Shown here in pieces: positions 62,601-64,000 of a stretch of 64,000 nt of DNA. The stretch is from Apostichopus japonicus (Eukaryota; Echinodermata; Holothuroidea; Aspidochirotida; Stichopodidae). A program made the translations under genes and the position numbers. Every line of letters begins with the position of its first letter. Position 1 is the stretch's first letter. The stretch spans positions 24,646,960-24,710,959 of the forward strand of contig NC_092563.1 in assembly GCF_037975245.1 (NCBI RefSeq), in the 5' to 3' direction. Under the pieces are notes generated by a model, which did no database searches, was not told the DNA's origin, and was given only the letters and a program-made list of their open reading frames with translations.

Positions 62601-64000
62601 TTGTATTCCTGCGTGCAAAGTAATACAAGACATGAAGACCATATAAGATCGTACGTAGATAGGTGGTTACAAATTAAGCAGAAAGATCAGAACTATGTCA
62701 GGGAGCTGTTAACTGTAACCGAATATGTGCAAACATGAGTTATAGATGTTCCACACTGCCCTCTAGAAATCACCAAGAGCTGAAAAAATTGAAAATTTGG
62801 ATAACTATTTAAGCAGATGTATAATTTGTAAGGGCTGTTTTGATCTGAGACTATTAAAGTTCTGTTACAACAAACCTTGAGGCTGTCCAATAAATAACCA
62901 TTTTTTTAGTGTAAGACAAAAGCACAGTCACACTTTCCATGACACATAAACCTTTTATGGAGAACCAAGTTAGTTGTGTAAACTATATGTTAGGAACATT
63001 TAGGTTGATGCCTAATAGACAACAAGAAAGTTTCAGTAAACTATGGGAGCTCTTTTTTTTTTTCAAAACAAATAAGATCATGAAATAGATTTTAAAATTC
63101 ACAATAAACATGTGTGCAGAAAGTGTTTGCACTCTTGAGATAAACTATCAATGTTATAAATTATTGAAATATGAGTAGCTGACAGCAATGTATTAACAAT
63201 TCAAAACTTTATAAACCTGTGCTCCCCTGACTCTCACCTTTAAAAGGGTCTTCATGGCCCCACAGAGAGCGTGATTAACCATCCCGTACTCAAACGATGA
63301 CTTGTCCTCTGTGAAGTGAACGATGGTGGAGTAATTGGTACAGATTGGTATCACTCTGTTGGCCAGTTCCCTCAGGGATGGATCCAAAGATGGATCAACC
63401 ACGATGGACCTTTCACCAGATTTATCCTGGTTGTAGGCGAGCGTTGTGTACTTCCCTTCTGCACCCTGGGGAAGAAAAATAGTTAATGACAGTGCAGTCA
63501 TCATTGGTATAACCAAGATGCGATTCTTATTATTCGCTCATTTTACAAATATTGAATTCAAAATCTTGAGCGGAAGAGGTCAAAAGTGTTCAAATGTTGA
63601 AAGTATATTCATACTTGTAACCATTGTGCTTAATCAAGCAAAACAAAATTATAGGTTATGACATCTTTTATTACTTCTAATATAATACAGACATTGAATT
63701 GAAAATCATTCATTTCTGTGGAAAGCATACACTCATGGGAATACTGTTTACGTTTTGTATGTATCGTGTTTGTGCAAATCTTTCGATGTGAAGAATATCT
63801 ATAAAATACACAGGTACTTTATATATTACTGTATTTATTCCCCCTTAATTGTTATATTTAGACTAAAAACAAGACATTGGAATGATGTTATTCCAGCACA
63901 ATGTACCGTCATGAGGGTCAGGACATCGTTCACAATGGCCATCTCTTGCATTCCAACGGGCAGGGTACCGAGCGTTACTCCTGGTGTGATAGGGGCTCGA
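52507..64000 (-). CDS. TUBGCP2: Gamma-tubulin complex component 2 (5' end outside window)
   Basis: GCP2 pairs with GCP3 in the gamma-tubulin small complex, the core of the ring that nucleates microtubules at centrosomes and basal bodies. Fourteen in-frame coding exons encode about 695 residues to a TGA at 52507-52509. Human GCP2 is about 902 residues, so the first fifth or so is missing to the right. Best-conserved stretches are KSSFEYGMVNHAL, LQKLWFYVQP, QDYNDAYWEQRYT, IKRYFLVEQGDFF, GLEAFSFDYVVKWPESL, QNLQYYMLFEVVEP and RLDFNGFYTEQLE. Identification is secure. The gene lies upstream of the dynein in the same orientation, with 3.1 kb between them. Confidence 0.95.
52810..53100. repeat. AT-rich tandem repeat, three to four copies
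   Basis: Copies share ATGTACTGAATATTCATATA, TGCATCTGAATATA and ACATATAGTTAATAA. The unit is roughly 90 bp. It lies just intronic of the last TUBGCP2 exon. Confidence 0.8.
53800..54070 (+). mobile_element. LINE fragment: reverse-transcriptase C-terminus and 3' tail
   Basis: The frame at 53804-53995 reads RLLWLLRSFGDPSFPNATPQ, LWNSSPVELRSVDSITQFRH, CLKTFLF. This matches the common LINE C-terminal pattern (GDRAFSVAAPxLWNSLP...F...LKTHLF). A short 3' UTR follows with TGTGCTATATAGGACTAGTG and an ATTATTATAATAATTATT tail, typical of CR1/L2-like 3' ends. The 5' part is missing. It is antisense to TUBGCP2, in the last-but-one intron. Confidence 0.7.
57814..58268. mobile_element. MITE-like non-autonomous DNA transposon
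   Basis: The 455-bp element begins CAGGGATGAGACT and ends AGTCTCATGCCTG, giving 13-bp terminal inverted repeats with one mismatch. A direct repeat TTATAT flanks it (57808-57813 and 58269-58274). It carries no coding frame. The interior holds a G-rich/C-rich hairpin near 57870-57905, an A-rich tract and CGCG motifs. CAG termini suggest a hAT-like family, but a 6-bp rather than 8-bp target duplication leaves this open. It lies in a TUBGCP2 intron. Confidence 0.72.
60150..61209. repeat. 22-bp satellite array (about 48 units) in a TUBGCP2 intron
   Basis: The plus-strand consensus unit is TACCACACTGTACGAGCGTACA, in places shortened or mutated. It contains the near-palindrome GTACGAGCGTAC. On the gene's strand each unit reads CAGTGTGGTATGTACGCTCG, the same sequence as the exon end and donor at 61209-61197. 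At about 60450-60670 three units form a 66-bp higher-order repeat (AAATGCC / CTAGGG / ACAAGTG variants). Another longer higher-order block occurs twice at about 60840-61020 (CTAATTT variant). Long open frames on both strands here are a product of the repeat and not genes. Confidence 0.95.
61203..64000 (-). CDS. TUBGCP2: TUBGCP2 exons (in-window 1-5), N-terminal grip domain
   Basis: Exons are 63907-64000 (cut by the window edge), 63238-63465, 62409-62608, 61669-61783 and 61203-61377. They cover TPGVTLGTLPVGMQEMAIVN, VDPSLDPSLRELANRVIPIC, the LQKLWFYVQPCMHTMDILSS helix, ELCLFLTQSACAPYFELLEK and the segment ending KYLNVVRQCG. This is the first GCP grip domain, used for lateral contacts between neighbouring GCPs. 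The last exon ends CAGTGTG|GTATGT, and that exact junction sequence is the repeat unit of the satellite that follows it in the intron. Confidence 0.93.

Overview
The window is animal nuclear DNA: AT-rich, with GT-AG introns throughout, and both genes closely match animal orthologues. The style (many short introns, tRNA-derived SINEs, small DNA transposons, C-rich homopolymers, dynein and GCP2 sequences close to vertebrate ones) suggests a marine invertebrate deuterostome, perhaps an echinoderm. That taxon is an inference and was not tested. Two protein-coding genes fill the window, both on the minus strand, tail to head. No complete bacterial-type, CRISPR or viral system is present.

Gene 1 (115-49393, running off the left edge) is an outer-arm axonemal dynein heavy chain of the DNAH5/DNAH8 class. 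I traced 54 coding exons by hand. Their summed length is 9,987 nt (3,329 codons), and every exon junction keeps frame. They run from the start codon through the tail, linker and AAA1-AAA4 (all four P-loops visible) to the first strand of the stalk coiled coil. The microtubule-binding tip, AAA5, AAA6 and the C-terminus lie outside the window. Gene 2 (52507-64000, running off the right edge) is TUBGCP2, gamma-tubulin complex component 2. Fourteen coding exons encode about 695 residues up to the natural stop. A 3.1-kb spacer separates it from the dynein start. Both proteins belong to microtubule biology: GCP2 nucleates microtubules at centrosomes and basal bodies, and the dynein drives cilia and sperm flagella.

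The rest is intronic and intergenic material with a rich repeat population: a 1.1-kb solo LTR with a 5-bp target duplication, two MITE-like DNA elements, two copies of one tRNA-derived SINE, two LINE reverse-transcriptase relics, and a pair of convergent orphan exons (P2X7-C-domain-like and THAP-like) inside a dynein intron.

The most striking observation is that several tandem arrays appear to have been seeded at 5' splice sites. A roughly 48-copy 22-bp satellite in TUBGCP2 begins inside the exon end, and each unit carries a copy of the exon's own donor site. Three dynein introns show smaller versions of the same arrangement.
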